Assembly: GCA_027487775.1 (NCBI GenBank)
Contig: JAIYCY010000025.1
Location: forward strand, 273,692-337,691
Source: Planctomycetaceae bacterium
GTDB lineage: Bacteria > Planctomycetota > Phycisphaerae > Tepidisphaerales > Tepidisphaeraceae
Length of the DNA: 64,000 nt
Direction: 5' to 3'
A model generated the notes under the pieces. That model did not search any database, had not been told where the DNA came from, and worked only from the letters and a program-made list of their open reading frames with translations. Position numbers and translations under genes: made by a program. Positions 1-10,775 of the stretch are shown in pieces (positions within the stretch are counted from its first letter, which is position 1; each line of letters opens with the position of its first letter).

Positions 1-917
1 AGTCCGCCCTGCAGGAGCACCGTCATCTTGTACCAGGTCTCGTACATCTCACGCCCATACACCCCGCGGATTGTCAGCATGTTGAAGACGATCGGGTTGA
101 AATCCACCGCGATCGCCCGCGACGGAATCCCGAGCATGGCCAGCTTTCCGCCGTGGCAGAGATTCTCGATCTGATCCCTGAACGCCGACTCCTGCCCACT
201 CATTTCGAGCCCGACATCAAATCCTTCGTGCATCCCCAGTTCCCTTTGGACATCGGACAATTTTTCATCCTTGACGTTCACGGCACGGCTTGCTCCGAGT
301 TTTTTTGCAAGCGCGAGCCGGAACGGATTCACATCCGTGACAACAACGTGCCGCGCCCCCGCGTACCGCGCCACCGCCGCCGCCATGCATCCGATCGGGC
401 CCGCGCCGGTGATCAGCACATCCTCGCCCAGCAGATCAAACTGCAGGGCCGTATGCACCGCATTACCGAACGGATCAAAGATCGACGCAACCTCCAGATC
501 CACATTCTGCGCGTGATGCCACAGGTTGGTCATCGGCACACTGATATACTCCGCGAACGCGCCCGGGCGATTCACGCCAATCCCGCGGGTCTCCCGACAA
601 AGGTGCCTCCGACCGGCCATGCAATTCCGACAACGACCACACACCACATGCCCTTCTCCACTGACGAGTTCACCGGCATGAAAGTCATTGACGTTGGCTC
701 CCACCCGCACGACCTCGCCGACGAACTCATGCCCCACCACCATCGGCACAGGGATCGTTCGCCGCGCCCAATCATCCCACTGGTAGATATGCACGTCCGT
801 CCCGCATATCCCCGTCTTCAGCACGCGCACCAGCACATCGTTGATCCCGATCTCCGGCACCGGCATCTCGCGCATCCATAATCCACGCTCCGACTCAGCC
901 TTCACAAGCGCACGCAT
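1..917 (-). CDS. tdh: L-threonine 3-dehydrogenase, C-terminus cut by window edge
   Basis: Zinc-dependent medium-chain dehydrogenase that oxidises L-threonine to 2-amino-3-ketobutyrate with NAD+, in the cytoplasm. The reading frame is open from 917 to the window edge (about 305 residues of the roughly 340 expected). The N-terminus reads [15 protein letters not shown]. It is followed by the catalytic zinc motif [10 protein letters not shown], the GHE motif (VVGHEF), a structural-zinc cysteine cluster ([10 protein letters not shown]...LC), a Rossmann segment ([11 protein letters not shown]), and EMYETWYKM at the edge. This follows E. coli Tdh closely along its whole length. An in-frame ATG at 929 is an alternative start; 917 fits the family better. 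It is transcribed away from the penicillin-binding protein gene, with about 240 bp between them, so both promoters should lie there. Confidence 0.93.
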   Translation of the reverse strand, partial: MRALVKAESERGLWMREMPVPEIGINDVLVRVLKTGICGTDVHIYQWDDWARRTIPVPMVVGHEFVGEVVRVGANVNDFHAGELVSGEGHVVCGRCRNCMAGRRHLCRETRGIGVNRPGAFAEYISVPMTNLWHHAQNVDLEVASIFDPFGNAVHTALQFDLLGEDVLITGAGPIGCMAAAVARYAGARHVVVTDVNPFRLALAKKLGASRAVNVKDEKLSDVQRELGMHEGFDVGLEMSGQESAFRDQIENLCHGGKLAMLGIPSRAIAVDFNPIVFNMLTIRGVYGREMYETWYKMTVLLQGG

Positions 918-1154
918 CGTGTGTCCCATCCTCGCATCCTACCCGCACATCCTCACCCGGCAGAATTCGTCCGCCCGTCCGCGAGACCGCTCCATGATCG
1001 TGCCACAGACGGACGTAAAGTCGCGGAAAACAGAGCATCCGTGTGCTTCACGTCCTTTCATGCGAAGTCCTCAACCCCAACCCACCTCAACCATCGCCCA
1101 GGCTCGATCATGAATTGGCTCAAGTTTGGACGACGGCCCGTCCGATAATGGACT

Positions 1155-3077
1155 GTGGAGCCAGAGTCCGCCGATCCATCGACTGCTGCCGCCGAGCCAT
1201 CTCGTGCGCCCCAGGCCAGCGCCTTTTCCCCCGCACGGGCGTGCGTTGTCTTTGTCGTGATCGCCCTGTTGCTACTCGCGCTGCTCGGCAGGGTCGTGCA
1301 TCTTCAGACAGAGGTCCGCGATCGGATCGCCGCCCGACTCGAACGCCAGCAGCACTTTAATCAGACACTACCCGCCCGCCGCGGGAGTATTTTTGACTCG
1401 ACCGGTCAGCTTCTCGCCGGCAGCGTGCAGAGTTCGGTTTTGTTTGTCGATCCGAAGTTTCTCATCGATCAGTACGACTTGCGTCGTGAAGGCGCGGTGG
1501 CCATCGAGCGCGACCTCGCGAGGCTCTCTACGATTCTTGATCTCGAGCCGTTCGCGCTGCTGCAGCGGATCAGCGAGAAGTACCCGGCCCGCTATCTGGA
1601 ATTGGCCAGCGATCTCGATGAACAAACGATCCAGGCCGTGCGAAGCATTCGCATGCCCGGCGTCGGCGTTCAGCCGCGATCGATGCGGATCTATCCCATG
1701 GGCTCACGCGCCGCACACGTGCTGGGTGGAGTCGGTCGCAATGGCCACGGGATTGAAGGTGTCGAGCTTGCCTTGGATGAGCTTCTTTCGGGTAGCGATG
1801 GCGCGGTTCGGATGGCCAAGGACGCGCGTCGCCGCGCAATCGATGCCCAGCTCGACGACTACTCGCCACCCGCGCACGGTCGGCATGTTGTTCTGACGAT
1901 CGACGCGCGGATTCAAGCACTCGTCGAGCGTGAACTCCGCAACACGGTCGATCGCTTTCGGGCCAGCGGCGGAGAGGTCGTCGTGCTCGATCCGCAGACG
2001 GGCGCGATCCTCGCCTTGGCGAACTATCCGAGCTTCAGCCCGCAGGTCATTGAAGATTCGTCCGCGGTCGCGCGGACCAATCGTGCGCTCGTCGTTCCCT
2101 ATGAGCCCGGTTCGACGCTCAAACCGTTCATTGTCGCACGCGCCATTGCCGAGAAGACCACGCGACTTGATCAGATGTGGGACATCGAAGGCCCGACATG
2201 GCGAACCAGCTACGGCCGCCGCATCACGGATGTGCACGGCTACGACAAGCTCAACACGTGGGATGTCCTCGTCAAATCCAGCAATATCGGCATGAGCAAG
2301 ATCGCCGAGAGCCTTGGTCAAAGACGTCTCGACGACGCGCTCCGCGGATTCGGCATCGGACGCAGGAGCGGAATCGATCTGCCCGGCGAAAGTGCGGGGC
2401 AGCTTCGCGACGTTTCCAAGTGGACAAGGCACAGCACCGAATCGCTCGCCCAAGGCTATGAACTGCTCGTCACGCCGATGCAAATGGCCCGCGCGATGGC
2501 ATCACTGGCCAACGGCGGACGATTGGTGACGCCACATGTCATTCAAGGCACGCTCGATGCCGACGGCCAGATCGCCTCGATCCGCCCGCCCGAAGCGCCG
2601 CTGAGTCCACAGTCGATCCCACCGCAAGCCGCCTCCGATGTCCTGCGAATTCTCGCCGACATTCCCGTTCGCGGAACCGCCCGCAACGCACGGCTGGAGC
2701 GTTACAACCTTTTCGGCAAGACCGGCACCGCCCACCGCGCAGTGAACGGGCAATACAACCAGGAGAACTACACCGCCAGCTTCGTCGGTGGAGCGCCTTA
2801 CGAAGACCCCCGACTCGTCATCGCGTTTATCATTCACGATCCCGACAAATCACAAAGCCATTTCGGCGGAATCGTCGCAGCTCCACCCGCCGCCCGCATC
2901 CTTGAAGAAAGCCTCATCACACTCGGCGTCGCGCCGAGTCCCAAGCTCGATCTGCCACCAGATGCGATCGCCAAACATCTCTATCAGTTCAACGAGCGTG
3001 ACTACACCCCGCGCGAAGGCGACGCACTCCGCAACACCCCCGCCTCCCCCACCGATCTCGCAGACGTTCGAGATTAA
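1155..3077 (+). CDS. Class B penicillin-binding protein (FtsI/PBP2 type transpeptidase)
   Basis: Peptidoglycan D,D-transpeptidase, anchored in the inner membrane and acting in the periplasm, most likely in septal synthesis. The 640-residue protein has one N-terminal membrane anchor (about residues 28-48), then the FtsI-type pedestal (RRGSIFDSTGQLLA near residue 72), then the transpeptidase domain. All three catalytic motifs are present: S320-T-L-K323, S375-S-N377 and K522-T-G524. There is no PASTA domain. The start is GTG at 1155, shortly before the basic and hydrophobic anchor. No other dcw-cluster gene lies nearby, so the FtsI versus SpoVD/PBP2 assignment rests on the domain layout alone. 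Confidence 0.92.
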   Translation: MEPESADPSTAAAEPSRAPQASAFSPARACVVFVVIALLLLALLGRVVHLQTEVRDRIAARLERQQHFNQTLPARRGSIFDSTGQLLAGSVQSSVLFVDPKFLIDQYDLRREGAVAIERDLARLSTILDLEPFALLQRISEKYPARYLELASDLDEQTIQAVRSIRMPGVGVQPRSMRIYPMGSRAAHVLGGVGRNGHGIEGVELALDELLSGSDGAVRMAKDARRRAIDAQLDDYSPPAHGRHVVLTIDARIQALVERELRNTVDRFRASGGEVVVLDPQTGAILALANYPSFSPQVIEDSSAVARTNRALVVPYEPGSTLKPFIVARAIAEKTTRLDQMWDIEGPTWRTSYGRRITDVHGYDKLNTWDVLVKSSNIGMSKIAESLGQRRLDDALRGFGIGRRSGIDLPGESAGQLRDVSKWTRHSTESLAQGYELLVTPMQMARAMASLANGGRLVTPHVIQGTLDADGQIASIRPPEAPLSPQSIPPQAASDVLRILADIPVRGTARNARLERYNLFGKTGTAHRAVNGQYNQENYTASFVGGAPYEDPRLVIAFIIHDPDKSQSHFGGIVAAPPAARILEESLITLGVAPSPKLDLPPDAIAKHLYQFNERDYTPREGDALRNTPASPTDLADVRD

Positions 3078-3149
3078 CTCTTCCTGCATGCAAGACGCTG
3101 TGCATCGCTTGCGTACCATCGGTCGATCCATAGCGATCAATAGGCCCGA

Positions 3150-4547
3150 TCAGCGGCACTTAGCCAACTTCGTTCGATCGTCGTACGAAGTCCATGACGA
3201 GCCCACGCCCCTGGCCAATTCCGCGAGTCGGCCCAGTCCGCGCAGCGTCGCCTCCGGCAGCACATGACGTTTCCATCGGCCCGGCCAATATCGCTGATAA
3301 TGACCCGCCATCGCCGCGCCCCCGCCGGTGACATGTACATCGCCCCCGCCACGTGTGGATGTTGCGATGCCTGAGTTTTTCATCATCACGCGCCATCGCT
3401 CGAAACTCGCGAGTGCCAAAGCGTCCAGCAGCCCTTCCAGCAACAGTTCACGATCCGTCCCCAGCGTCAGCCCGCGAATCGCGCCGGTCATCGGCTCGAT
3501 CTGCGTCCGCGAGCCGGCAAAGTGAGGTTCGATCTCCACGCCGATCTCGTCACGCCTTGTGTCCGACCGACGATCCGTTCGCGTCAGTCGCCGAACCCAG
3601 GTGTAAAACTTCGCATCCGACATCTCGGGGAACAGGAGTTTTCGCATCCAGTCCACTGCACTGCCCGCAGCCGCGATCGTGCCGACGCTCAGCCAATGAT
3701 CTCCAACACCGAGCGGTCGGGTCAGCAAATCCTCATGCGGCATCGGCTTCTCGACACACATCGCAAGCACGTCTGTCGATCCGATCACATTCACCAGTCG
3801 ACCACGCTCCGCCCCCGCGAGCAGCATGGCACAACTTCCGTCCATGATCCCCGGCAGCACCGGCACACCGGCTCGCATTCCCAACGTGCCCGCCGTCGAC
3901 GCGATCATCTTCCCCGCCACCTCGCTCGCATCCACGATCCGCGGCAACAACGCGCGTCGAGCGCCCACCGCCGCGATCAGTTGGTCGTTCCACGCACGTG
4001 GTGCGTCGATCGACGTCATACCCATAAACGCTGCATGACTCGGATCTGTCACTGCTTCACCTGTCAGCCAGCGAACCAGGAACGTGTTCAGATGCCCGAC
4101 AATTCGTGCCCGCTTCATGACGCCTGGCGCGTGTCGCTGCATCCAACGATATGAGGTGGAACTGATCCCGCCCGGCACCGGTCGATTCCCGGCGAGCGCG
4201 CGGTGCCCTTGTTCACCCATTGCCCGCTCGATCTCGTGCGCCTCGGCGAGGCTGCGTCGATCCTGATGCGTAATCACACGACTGATCGCCTTGCCCGATT
4301 TGTCCATCGCGAGCCAGCTCGGGCCCATCGCACCGATCGCGACGACATCCACATCCTTCACGCGCTTGCCAAGGCCCTTCACCACACCGATCACCGCTCG
4401 CATAATCTCATTCGCATCGACGTCGACGGACTCTCCCTCGCGTCGCGTTGGGAACGGCTTGGAACAGAGCGTTCCATCCAGCCGAACACCTTTCACGATC
4501 GCCGCCCGAACCGCGCTGCTCCCAACATCAATGGCTAATACCCGCAT
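3150..4547 (-). CDS. FGGY-family carbohydrate kinase
   Basis: ATP-dependent sugar kinase of the xylulokinase/glycerol kinase superfamily, about 465 residues. The N-terminal phosphate-1 motif is clear (MRVLAIDVGSSAVRAAIV). The first domain carries AIGAMGPSWLAMD and a HQDRR stretch where the family binds sugar. The second domain has GSTDVLAMC and, near the C-terminus, a glycine-rich VTGGGAAMAG that fits the adenosine motif. I chose the ATG at 4547 because the family starts right at the phosphate-1 strand; an upstream ATG at 4607 would add 20 unrelated residues. The substrate cannot be told from sequence. It converges with the PBP gene across 72 bp. Confidence 0.88.
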   Translation of the reverse strand: MRVLAIDVGSSAVRAAIVKGVRLDGTLCSKPFPTRREGESVDVDANEIMRAVIGVVKGLGKRVKDVDVVAIGAMGPSWLAMDKSGKAISRVITHQDRRSLAEAHEIERAMGEQGHRALAGNRPVPGGISSTSYRWMQRHAPGVMKRARIVGHLNTFLVRWLTGEAVTDPSHAAFMGMTSIDAPRAWNDQLIAAVGARRALLPRIVDASEVAGKMIASTAGTLGMRAGVPVLPGIMDGSCAMLLAGAERGRLVNVIGSTDVLAMCVEKPMPHEDLLTRPLGVGDHWLSVGTIAAAGSAVDWMRKLLFPEMSDAKFYTWVRRLTRTDRRSDTRRDEIGVEIEPHFAGSRTQIEPMTGAIRGLTLGTDRELLLEGLLDALALASFERWRVMMKNSGIATSTRGGGDVHVTGGGAAMAGHYQRYWPGRWKRHVLPEATLRGLGRLAELARGVGSSWTSYDDRTKLAKCR

Positions 4548-4654
4548 CTTGGCATTCTTACGCGCCGACGTTCGGTTGACCAATCTTCGAACGCATCGAC
4601 TCCACATCGAGTTTCACGCTTGCGTAAGTCAATCACCTGATTCATCATCCCATC

Positions 4655-5122
4655 GTGCCGCGTCGCAAGCCCACACCATCGACTCAATCTTCATCCAAAG
4701 CCCCTAAACTTTTGAGCGGCGGCAACCCGCAGATCGAAAAGGCCGACGGCCCTGAAGCTGTCGAGGCGTATCTCAACGCGATGCCGGAGTGGAAGCAGCG
4801 CGTCGGTCGCGCGCTCGACGAAGTCATTTCGCGAGCCCTGCCTGATGTCCGCAAGGCCGTCCGCTGGAACACGCCCTTCTACGGCTGGCCGCTCGATGGC
4901 AAATCGTCGCGCGTCAATTGGGTTGTCGCGTTCCATTGCATCAGCCGATACGTCAAGGTCTCGTTCTTCCGAGGTTCGTCATTGATTCCACCTCCGCCGG
5001 AATCGTCGAAGATGAAGGACGTTCGCTACCTTCATATCCACGAGTCGGACACGATCGACGAGGCCCAACTCCTCGACTGGGTCCGACAAGCTGCAAAACT
5101 CGAATCCGAGCATCTCTTTTAG
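4655..5122 (+). CDS. DUF1801 domain protein (YdhG-like)
   Basis: Small cytoplasmic protein of 155 residues in the DUF1801 (YdhG-like) family, function unknown. Family signs are the EAVEAYLNAMPEWKQRV helix, the segment ALPDVRKAVRWNTPFYGW, an aromatic strand VAFHCISRYVKVSFF, and the ending in which a helix follows the DVRYLHIHE strand. The start is GTG at 4655; the first 25 residues are basic and probably disordered. It is divergent from the sugar kinase with about 107 bp between the two starts. Confidence 0.85.
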   Translation: MPRRKPTPSTQSSSKAPKLLSGGNPQIEKADGPEAVEAYLNAMPEWKQRVGRALDEVISRALPDVRKAVRWNTPFYGWPLDGKSSRVNWVVAFHCISRYVKVSFFRGSSLIPPPPESSKMKDVRYLHIHESDTIDEAQLLDWVRQAAKLESEHLF

Positions 5123-5182
5123 ATCGCCCCGATTCACCCGCGACAGATAAACCCTTCCGGTCGTTCGGTCGATACTGGATGT

Positions 5183-6517
5183 ATGGCGTTTCGACCGGCA
5201 CTTCTGCGCCCGCAGCCCGCACGCAACCGACTTTGGCAGGTCGGTGGACTTGTTGCGTTGATCCTCCTTGCCCTGACACTGGCGAACCAGTTCCTACCGG
5301 ACGAAGAAGCGGTCACGCGGTCCACGCTCGGCCTCGACTTTGTTCCCTTTTATTCTGCTGGTCGATTGGTCGCCGAAGGCAGGGGCGATCTGCTGTATGA
5401 CTTCGACGCACTCGGAGCGTATCAGCGCGAGCACGTCTGGCCGCAGATTCCCGATGCCAGGCCGACGCTCGGCCATTGGTGGAATCCGCCGCACTATGCT
5501 TTGCCGATGGTTGCGTTCGCGTCGCTGAGTTTCGACGAAGCCGTCAATCGATGGACGCTCATCAACATCGTCTGTTTGCTCGCGTCGGTCGCACTTCTGG
5601 TGCATTTTGTTCGACGTCGTGTCGATCGATCCTGGACAAGCTGGGCCGTCGTTCCGGTGCTCGTCATCGGTTCATATCCGACGATGCAGGCACTCGGACA
5701 CGGCCAGAACACGATGATTTCGCTGCTGCTGCTCACCGGCATCGCGCTGGCCTGGCAGGGCCGACGTGCGATTCTCGCCGGACTTCTATGCGGCCTGCTC
5801 TGCTACAAGCCGCAGCTCGCCGCCCTCGTGGGATTGATGCTTATCCTCACACTCGGGCGACGCGCGCTGCTGTCGATGATGATCGTCGGATTGATCACCT
5901 TCGCGATCAGCCAGGCACTTCTGCCCGGAGCGATCGCCACGTGGCTCGTGGAGACGCCCGGCAACCTCGCAACGATCCAGGGTGCATCCGACTACCACTG
6001 GCATCGCCACGTCACGCTCGTCGGGTTCATCAACACGTTGGCCAGCGATCCGAATCATTGGATGCCGCGTCTGGTCGCCTCGCTCGCTCGCGCAGCAGTA
6101 TTCGTGGGCGTTTTGTGGCAATGGTGGCAGTATCGATGGACGTGGGATGAGTCGCGCATCGCCCGCTTTCGCGTGATCGCGATCACCATCTTCGCCACAC
6201 CGCTGGTCATGCCGTTCTACTTCGACTACGACCTCTTGCTGATGGCCGTCGGGGCAACGCTCCTCGCCGCGGACATGCATCGTGAGACTCGCCGCACACC
6301 CTTCGACTCCGCCGTCGTGTGGCTCGGCCTGCTCGTCGTGGTTCTCGCGCCCCTCTCGGTGATGCTCAGCGTTGAGACCGGCATCCACGGCCTGGTCATC
6401 GCACAACTCTTCCTCTTCGGCACCCTGCTCGCCCGCAGCCAGCGCCTCGCGGATGCGACCGCCGAGACCATGACAGGCCCGCTCATCGCCTTCCGACTCA
6501 TCACATCACGTCGATGA
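5183..6517 (+). CDS. GT87-family (DUF2029) integral membrane glycosyltransferase-like protein
   Basis: Polytopic membrane protein of 444 residues with roughly nine hydrophobic segments. It resembles the GT87/DUF2029 family, which includes mycobacterial polyprenol-phosphate-mannose-dependent mannosyltransferases. Supporting signs are the early loop LDFVPFYSAGRL with a conserved Asp after the first membrane segment, the loop GHWWNPPHYALPMVA, and the motif GHGQNTMISLLLL followed by GLLCGLLCYKPQ. The last two are the usual family hallmarks (GQ-N and KP-Q). It probably transfers a sugar from a lipid carrier on the outer face of the inner membrane; acceptor and sugar are unknown. Start ATG at 5183. 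Confidence 0.75.
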   Translation: MAFRPALLRPQPARNRLWQVGGLVALILLALTLANQFLPDEEAVTRSTLGLDFVPFYSAGRLVAEGRGDLLYDFDALGAYQREHVWPQIPDARPTLGHWWNPPHYALPMVAFASLSFDEAVNRWTLINIVCLLASVALLVHFVRRRVDRSWTSWAVVPVLVIGSYPTMQALGHGQNTMISLLLLTGIALAWQGRRAILAGLLCGLLCYKPQLAALVGLMLILTLGRRALLSMMIVGLITFAISQALLPGAIATWLVETPGNLATIQGASDYHWHRHVTLVGFINTLASDPNHWMPRLVASLARAAVFVGVLWQWWQYRWTWDESRIARFRVIAITIFATPLVMPFYFDYDLLLMAVGATLLAADMHRETRRTPFDSAVVWLGLLVVVLAPLSVMLSVETGIHGLVIAQLFLFGTLLARSQRLADATAETMTGPLIAFRLITSRR

Positions 6518-6540
6518 ACGCTTTCACGTCGGCGTGCGCG

Positions 6541-6597
6541 TGTGCGATCGGTGTTCGCATGTGCGATCAGAGTTCGCGTGTGCGATCGGAGTTCGGA
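6541..6597. repeat. 19-bp imperfect tandem repeat, 3 copies
   Basis: Three consecutive 19-bp units: TGTGCGATCGGTGTTCGCA, TGTGCGATCAGAGTTCGCG and TGTGCGATCGGAGTTCGGA. The array starts 23 bp after the stop of the GT87 gene and ends 17 bp before the stop of the convergent ABC ATPase gene, so it fills their shared 3' space. Confidence 0.9.
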
Positions 6598-6614
6598 CAT
6601 CGCTCGCACATCGC

Positions 6615-7571
<957 letters not shown>

Positions 7572-7601
7572 CCGAAAATCCTCGTGCAAAACAGTTGCCG
7601 A

Positions 7602-9707
7602 CTACTCCGCGTCATCCAGTGCATCTTCTTTCGAAAGTCTGACGCGAACCACCAGATCGTTTTGCGTTTCGACATCCCCGCGCATCGACAATCGTGCCGG
7701 CGGATCGTTCGTGCGGCCGAACGCGCGAATCACCATCCCCGCGTCCCTCGACTGGCGATGCGATCGCTCGGCCAATCCGTGCAGACCAAACACATCACGA
7801 CTCGCCACTTTCGACTCTGGCCCCGATGTCTCGGTTTCACCAAACGAATCCATCGACTCTGCCCGCGTGCGGAACGCGTCCAGTTTGATCCGCACCGGCA
7901 GCTCCGCGCCGGTCGCGAGGCTTCCTTCGAACGCGTGCTCCCCCACGCCGGGGATTTCGATCTCGAATCGATCGAACGTGCCGTCTGATTTGTTCATGAT
8001 CGTTCCCACGAGCTGGCCGTCCTCAATATCGAGTTTTGCCTCGATCGCTACGTTCGTCGGTTCGAATTGATCCGCCCGCATCACCAGCGCCGCCCGTCGT
8101 GCAAGGCCGACCGCTCGCGGGGTCGTGTCGGTTGCGGTCTGATCAAACTCCACGAACTGGCTCGCCCGCGCGCGTTGCTCGCTGTAGCCGGCCCAGCCCG
8201 ACGTGTTCGGCACGCGCCACCACCATCCCGTCGCCGACGTGATGTCCACGCGTTCTCGCCTTGCGGCATACATGCAGACGTGCACGCTCCGGTGAACTGT
8301 CGTTGTGTTCAATTGATCCACGATGGTCATCGTCCGCACTTGCGACGCCCCCGCGGCCGCGCCCGACACCGCCAGCAGCGCCCCGCCTGTCACCACCAAC
8401 GACCACCCCACCGTCGTCACCCACGTCAATGGCTGCCTACCGATCGCACGCAACACCAGCCAATCCACCGGCCCCACCAAAAGCCCCAGCGCGATCATCC
8501 CCCACAGCACCCATCTCGGATCGATCACGCGCACATTCGGAAAATCTGCCAGCCGTGCCAGGAGCGCTTCCTGCGGTTCCATTGATCCATCCGCATACAC
8601 GCCCGGCCTTACCTTCGCTGCGATCGTGGGGGGTGCGTCGGTTCCCGACGTCCGCACTGTTTGATTCGCTTGAGTATCCACAAAGCCCGACATCGCCCAC
8701 GCACCGATTTCCTTCCGAACGTTCGGATCCGCGTGCGTCAGCGCGCCCGGATCGATCGCGATCAGCGCGATTCGGCCCAGTCCTGCTTCCTTCCACACCG
8801 CGCCCGGCACGCCCGCAAGGTCCGGCCCCGTGCGGGCACCGTCTCGTGGTTCCAGCGGTCGCATGAGCGTCTCTGCCTGAGCGCTCACCAGCGTCCATCC
8901 ACCGCTCAGCCCATCAGACCGCATCACCGTCGGTGGTCCGATCTTCGCCGGCATCATTTGCGCGAACGGTCGCTCGTCATCGATCAATCGCTCGCCCGGC
9001 CACACCAGCACATATCCGCCCGCCCGCACATATCGCACCAGCACCCGCTCTTGCGCTGCGTCCATCCGCGCCAAATCCACACCCCACAACACCAGCACAT
9101 CCAGCGCGTCCAGTTCCACCATGTCTGATGGAACCCGATCGCCCACATGCTGCCAATTCACCTGCGACGCCTGCATGCGCGACACCATCCCCTGCACCTG
9201 CGCCCCGACCCCCACCACACCCACGGCCCCGCCGGTCCCGTCCGTCTGCCATCCGCGCGTCAGCACCTGGTTGATTTCCGACGACGCGATCGCCTCCCCG
9301 CTCGCTGCATCTCGCAACACCACGCGGATCGGCTCGGCGCGCCAATGAAAATACTTCGGCACATGAATCCGATGTGTCGTCGGCGTCGCATATGTCATCA
9401 CTTGTGCTTCGATCAGCGCGTTCACCGATCCGCCGTTCGACACCACGACTTCGATCGCCGCGCGCCTCGGCGCGGGATCGTTGATCGTCACGTCGATGGG
9501 CACCCAATCCCCGTTCACAAACACATCACCCCACGCATACCGCGCGGTCATCGTCGCCGGGGTTGGGGCGTTCGCATTTGCGTTCGTGATCGCGTTTCCT
9601 CCGGGCAGTGTCGTTGCGTGCAGGGGTCGCGTGCTGATCGACGCGAGCATCGCCATCAGCATCCAGATGATCATTCGCATCGCCCGGCGCGTGATGGGGC
9701 TTTTCAT
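7602..9707 (-). CDS. Large exported/membrane protein of unknown function with glutamine-amidotransferase-like fold
   Basis: About 701 residues. It begins with a basic stretch and hydrophobic signal segment (IIWMLMAMLASIST), then a long extracytoplasmic region. Within that, LDALDVLVLWG...YVRAGGYVLVWPG resembles the class I glutamine-amidotransferase-like fold often found in large membrane proteins. Two membrane spans follow in the middle (WVLWGMIALGLLVGPVDWLVL and a span near TTVGWSLVVTGGALLAV), then a second soluble domain. I recognise no named family. It is the probable partner of the downstream ABC ATPase (30-bp spacing, same strand). Start ATG at 9707; 9743 would add 12 residues. Confidence 0.7.
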   Translation of the reverse strand: MKSPITRRAMRMIIWMLMAMLASISTRPLHATTLPGGNAITNANANAPTPATMTARYAWGDVFVNGDWVPIDVTINDPAPRRAAIEVVVSNGGSVNALIEAQVMTYATPTTHRIHVPKYFHWRAEPIRVVLRDAASGEAIASSEINQVLTRGWQTDGTGGAVGVVGVGAQVQGMVSRMQASQVNWQHVGDRVPSDMVELDALDVLVLWGVDLARMDAAQERVLVRYVRAGGYVLVWPGERLIDDERPFAQMMPAKIGPPTVMRSDGLSGGWTLVSAQAETLMRPLEPRDGARTGPDLAGVPGAVWKEAGLGRIALIAIDPGALTHADPNVRKEIGAWAMSGFVDTQANQTVRTSGTDAPPTIAAKVRPGVYADGSMEPQEALLARLADFPNVRVIDPRWVLWGMIALGLLVGPVDWLVLRAIGRQPLTWVTTVGWSLVVTGGALLAVSGAAAGASQVRTMTIVDQLNTTTVHRSVHVCMYAARRERVDITSATGWWWRVPNTSGWAGYSEQRARASQFVEFDQTATDTTPRAVGLARRAALVMRADQFEPTNVAIEAKLDIEDGQLVGTIMNKSDGTFDRFEIEIPGVGEHAFEGSLATGAELPVRIKLDAFRTRAESMDSFGETETSGPESKVASRDVFGLHGLAERSHRQSRDAGMVIRAFGRTNDPPARLSMRGDVETQNDLVVRVRLSKEDALDDAE

Positions 9708-9870
9708 GATCTGCGTGTCGGGTTTCGCTTCGCATGTTCGCATCGCCCGCCGAGTCTACCCGGCACCCGCCGCCTTGCGACACATCTTTCTGGCTGCGGT
9801 CATGTTGATCGGTGGAGATGTCTTGTTTCGGGTTGATCTGCGCTGCGATTTTGGCGATCGTTGTTGCCCC

Positions 9871-10587
9871 ATGGCCGGTCACAGTCATTTCGCCAACATC
9901 CAGCGTCGCAAGGAATACGTTGACAAGAAGCGTGCCAAGATCTGGAGCAAGATCGCCAAGAAGCTCATGGTCGCCGCCAAGCGTGGTGCGGATCCCGCCG
10001 CCAATCTTGCCCTGCGTTATGTCATCGACGAGGCCAAATCCGCCAACATGCCCAAGGACACGATCCAGAAGGCCATCGACAAGGGCTCCGGCGCAGCAGG
10101 CACCGACAACTTCGAGTCCATCACCTACGAAGCCTACGGCCCCAGCGGGGTCGCGATGATCATCGAGGCCCTCTCCGACAACCGCACGCGCACCGCCGGC
10201 GATCTGCGTCTCATGCTCGACCGTGCCGGCGGCAACCTCGCCCAGTCGGGCGCCGTCAGTTTCGTCTTCACCAAGCGCGGCATCATCACGATCAGCGCCG
10301 ATCAGTCGACCGAAGACCGTCTGATGACGCTCGCCCTCGACGCCGGCGCCGACGACGTGCTGAGCAGTCCCGAAGGTTTTCAGATCCTCACGCACCCCGC
10401 GGATTTCCTGCGGGTGAAGGAGGCGATCGAGTCTGCATCGATTGCGATGCTCGACGCGCAGATCACGTATCTTCCGTCGACGAGCGTGTCGCTCGATGCA
10501 GAGACGCTCCCGCGGTTCAACAAACTGCTGGACGCCCTCGACGACAACGACGACGTCCAGAACATCCATCACAACGCGATCCTCTAA
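9871..10587 (+). CDS. yebC: YebC/TACO1-family translation or transcription factor
   Basis: Cytoplasmic protein of 238 residues, near the usual family length. The hallmark N-terminus is present (MAGHSHFANIQRRKEYVDKK), followed by KIWSKIAKKLMVAAKRG, the helix DEAKSANMPKDTIQKAIDKG and the segment YEAYGPSGVAMIIEALSDN, all standard for YebC. Bacterial members are described as DNA-binding regulators or as ribosome-associated factors that relieve stalling at proline runs. I placed the start at 9871 because homology begins exactly there; the frame stays open further upstream but without family similarity. Confidence 0.95.
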   Translation: MAGHSHFANIQRRKEYVDKKRAKIWSKIAKKLMVAAKRGADPAANLALRYVIDEAKSANMPKDTIQKAIDKGSGAAGTDNFESITYEAYGPSGVAMIIEALSDNRTRTAGDLRLMLDRAGGNLAQSGAVSFVFTKRGIITISADQSTEDRLMTLALDAGADDVLSSPEGFQILTHPADFLRVKEAIESASIAMLDAQITYLPSTSVSLDAETLPRFNKLLDALDDNDDVQNIHHNAIL

Positions 10588-10676
10588 CCGTCAATCCGTT
10601 CCCCACCCTCGCCCCCCGATCCCCACACCTCGGCCCCCCAACCCTCAAGCCGCCAACTGTTTGACCGCCGCAGCCC

Positions 10677-10769
10677 GTAGGGTGCGTGCAACGCACCTCC
10701 TGAGTCCGTAGCACCTCTTGAGAACCATCCACCGTCCATCACGCAGACGGTGCATTGCATGCACCCTAC
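10677..10769. repeat. REPIN-like inverted pair of REP hairpins
   Basis: Two 21-bp elements lie in inverted orientation, at 10677-10697 and 10749-10769, and differ at only two positions when one is reverse-complemented. Each contains its own hairpin: GGTGCGTGCAACGCACC (7-bp stem, 3-nt loop) and GGTGCATTGCATGCACC. Each also has a GTAG or CTAC flank on its outer side. Two REP hairpins facing each other about 50 bp apart is the definition of a REPIN, an element moved by RAYT transposases. No transposase is in the window. Confidence 0.7.
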
Positions 10770-10775
10770 ATGACT

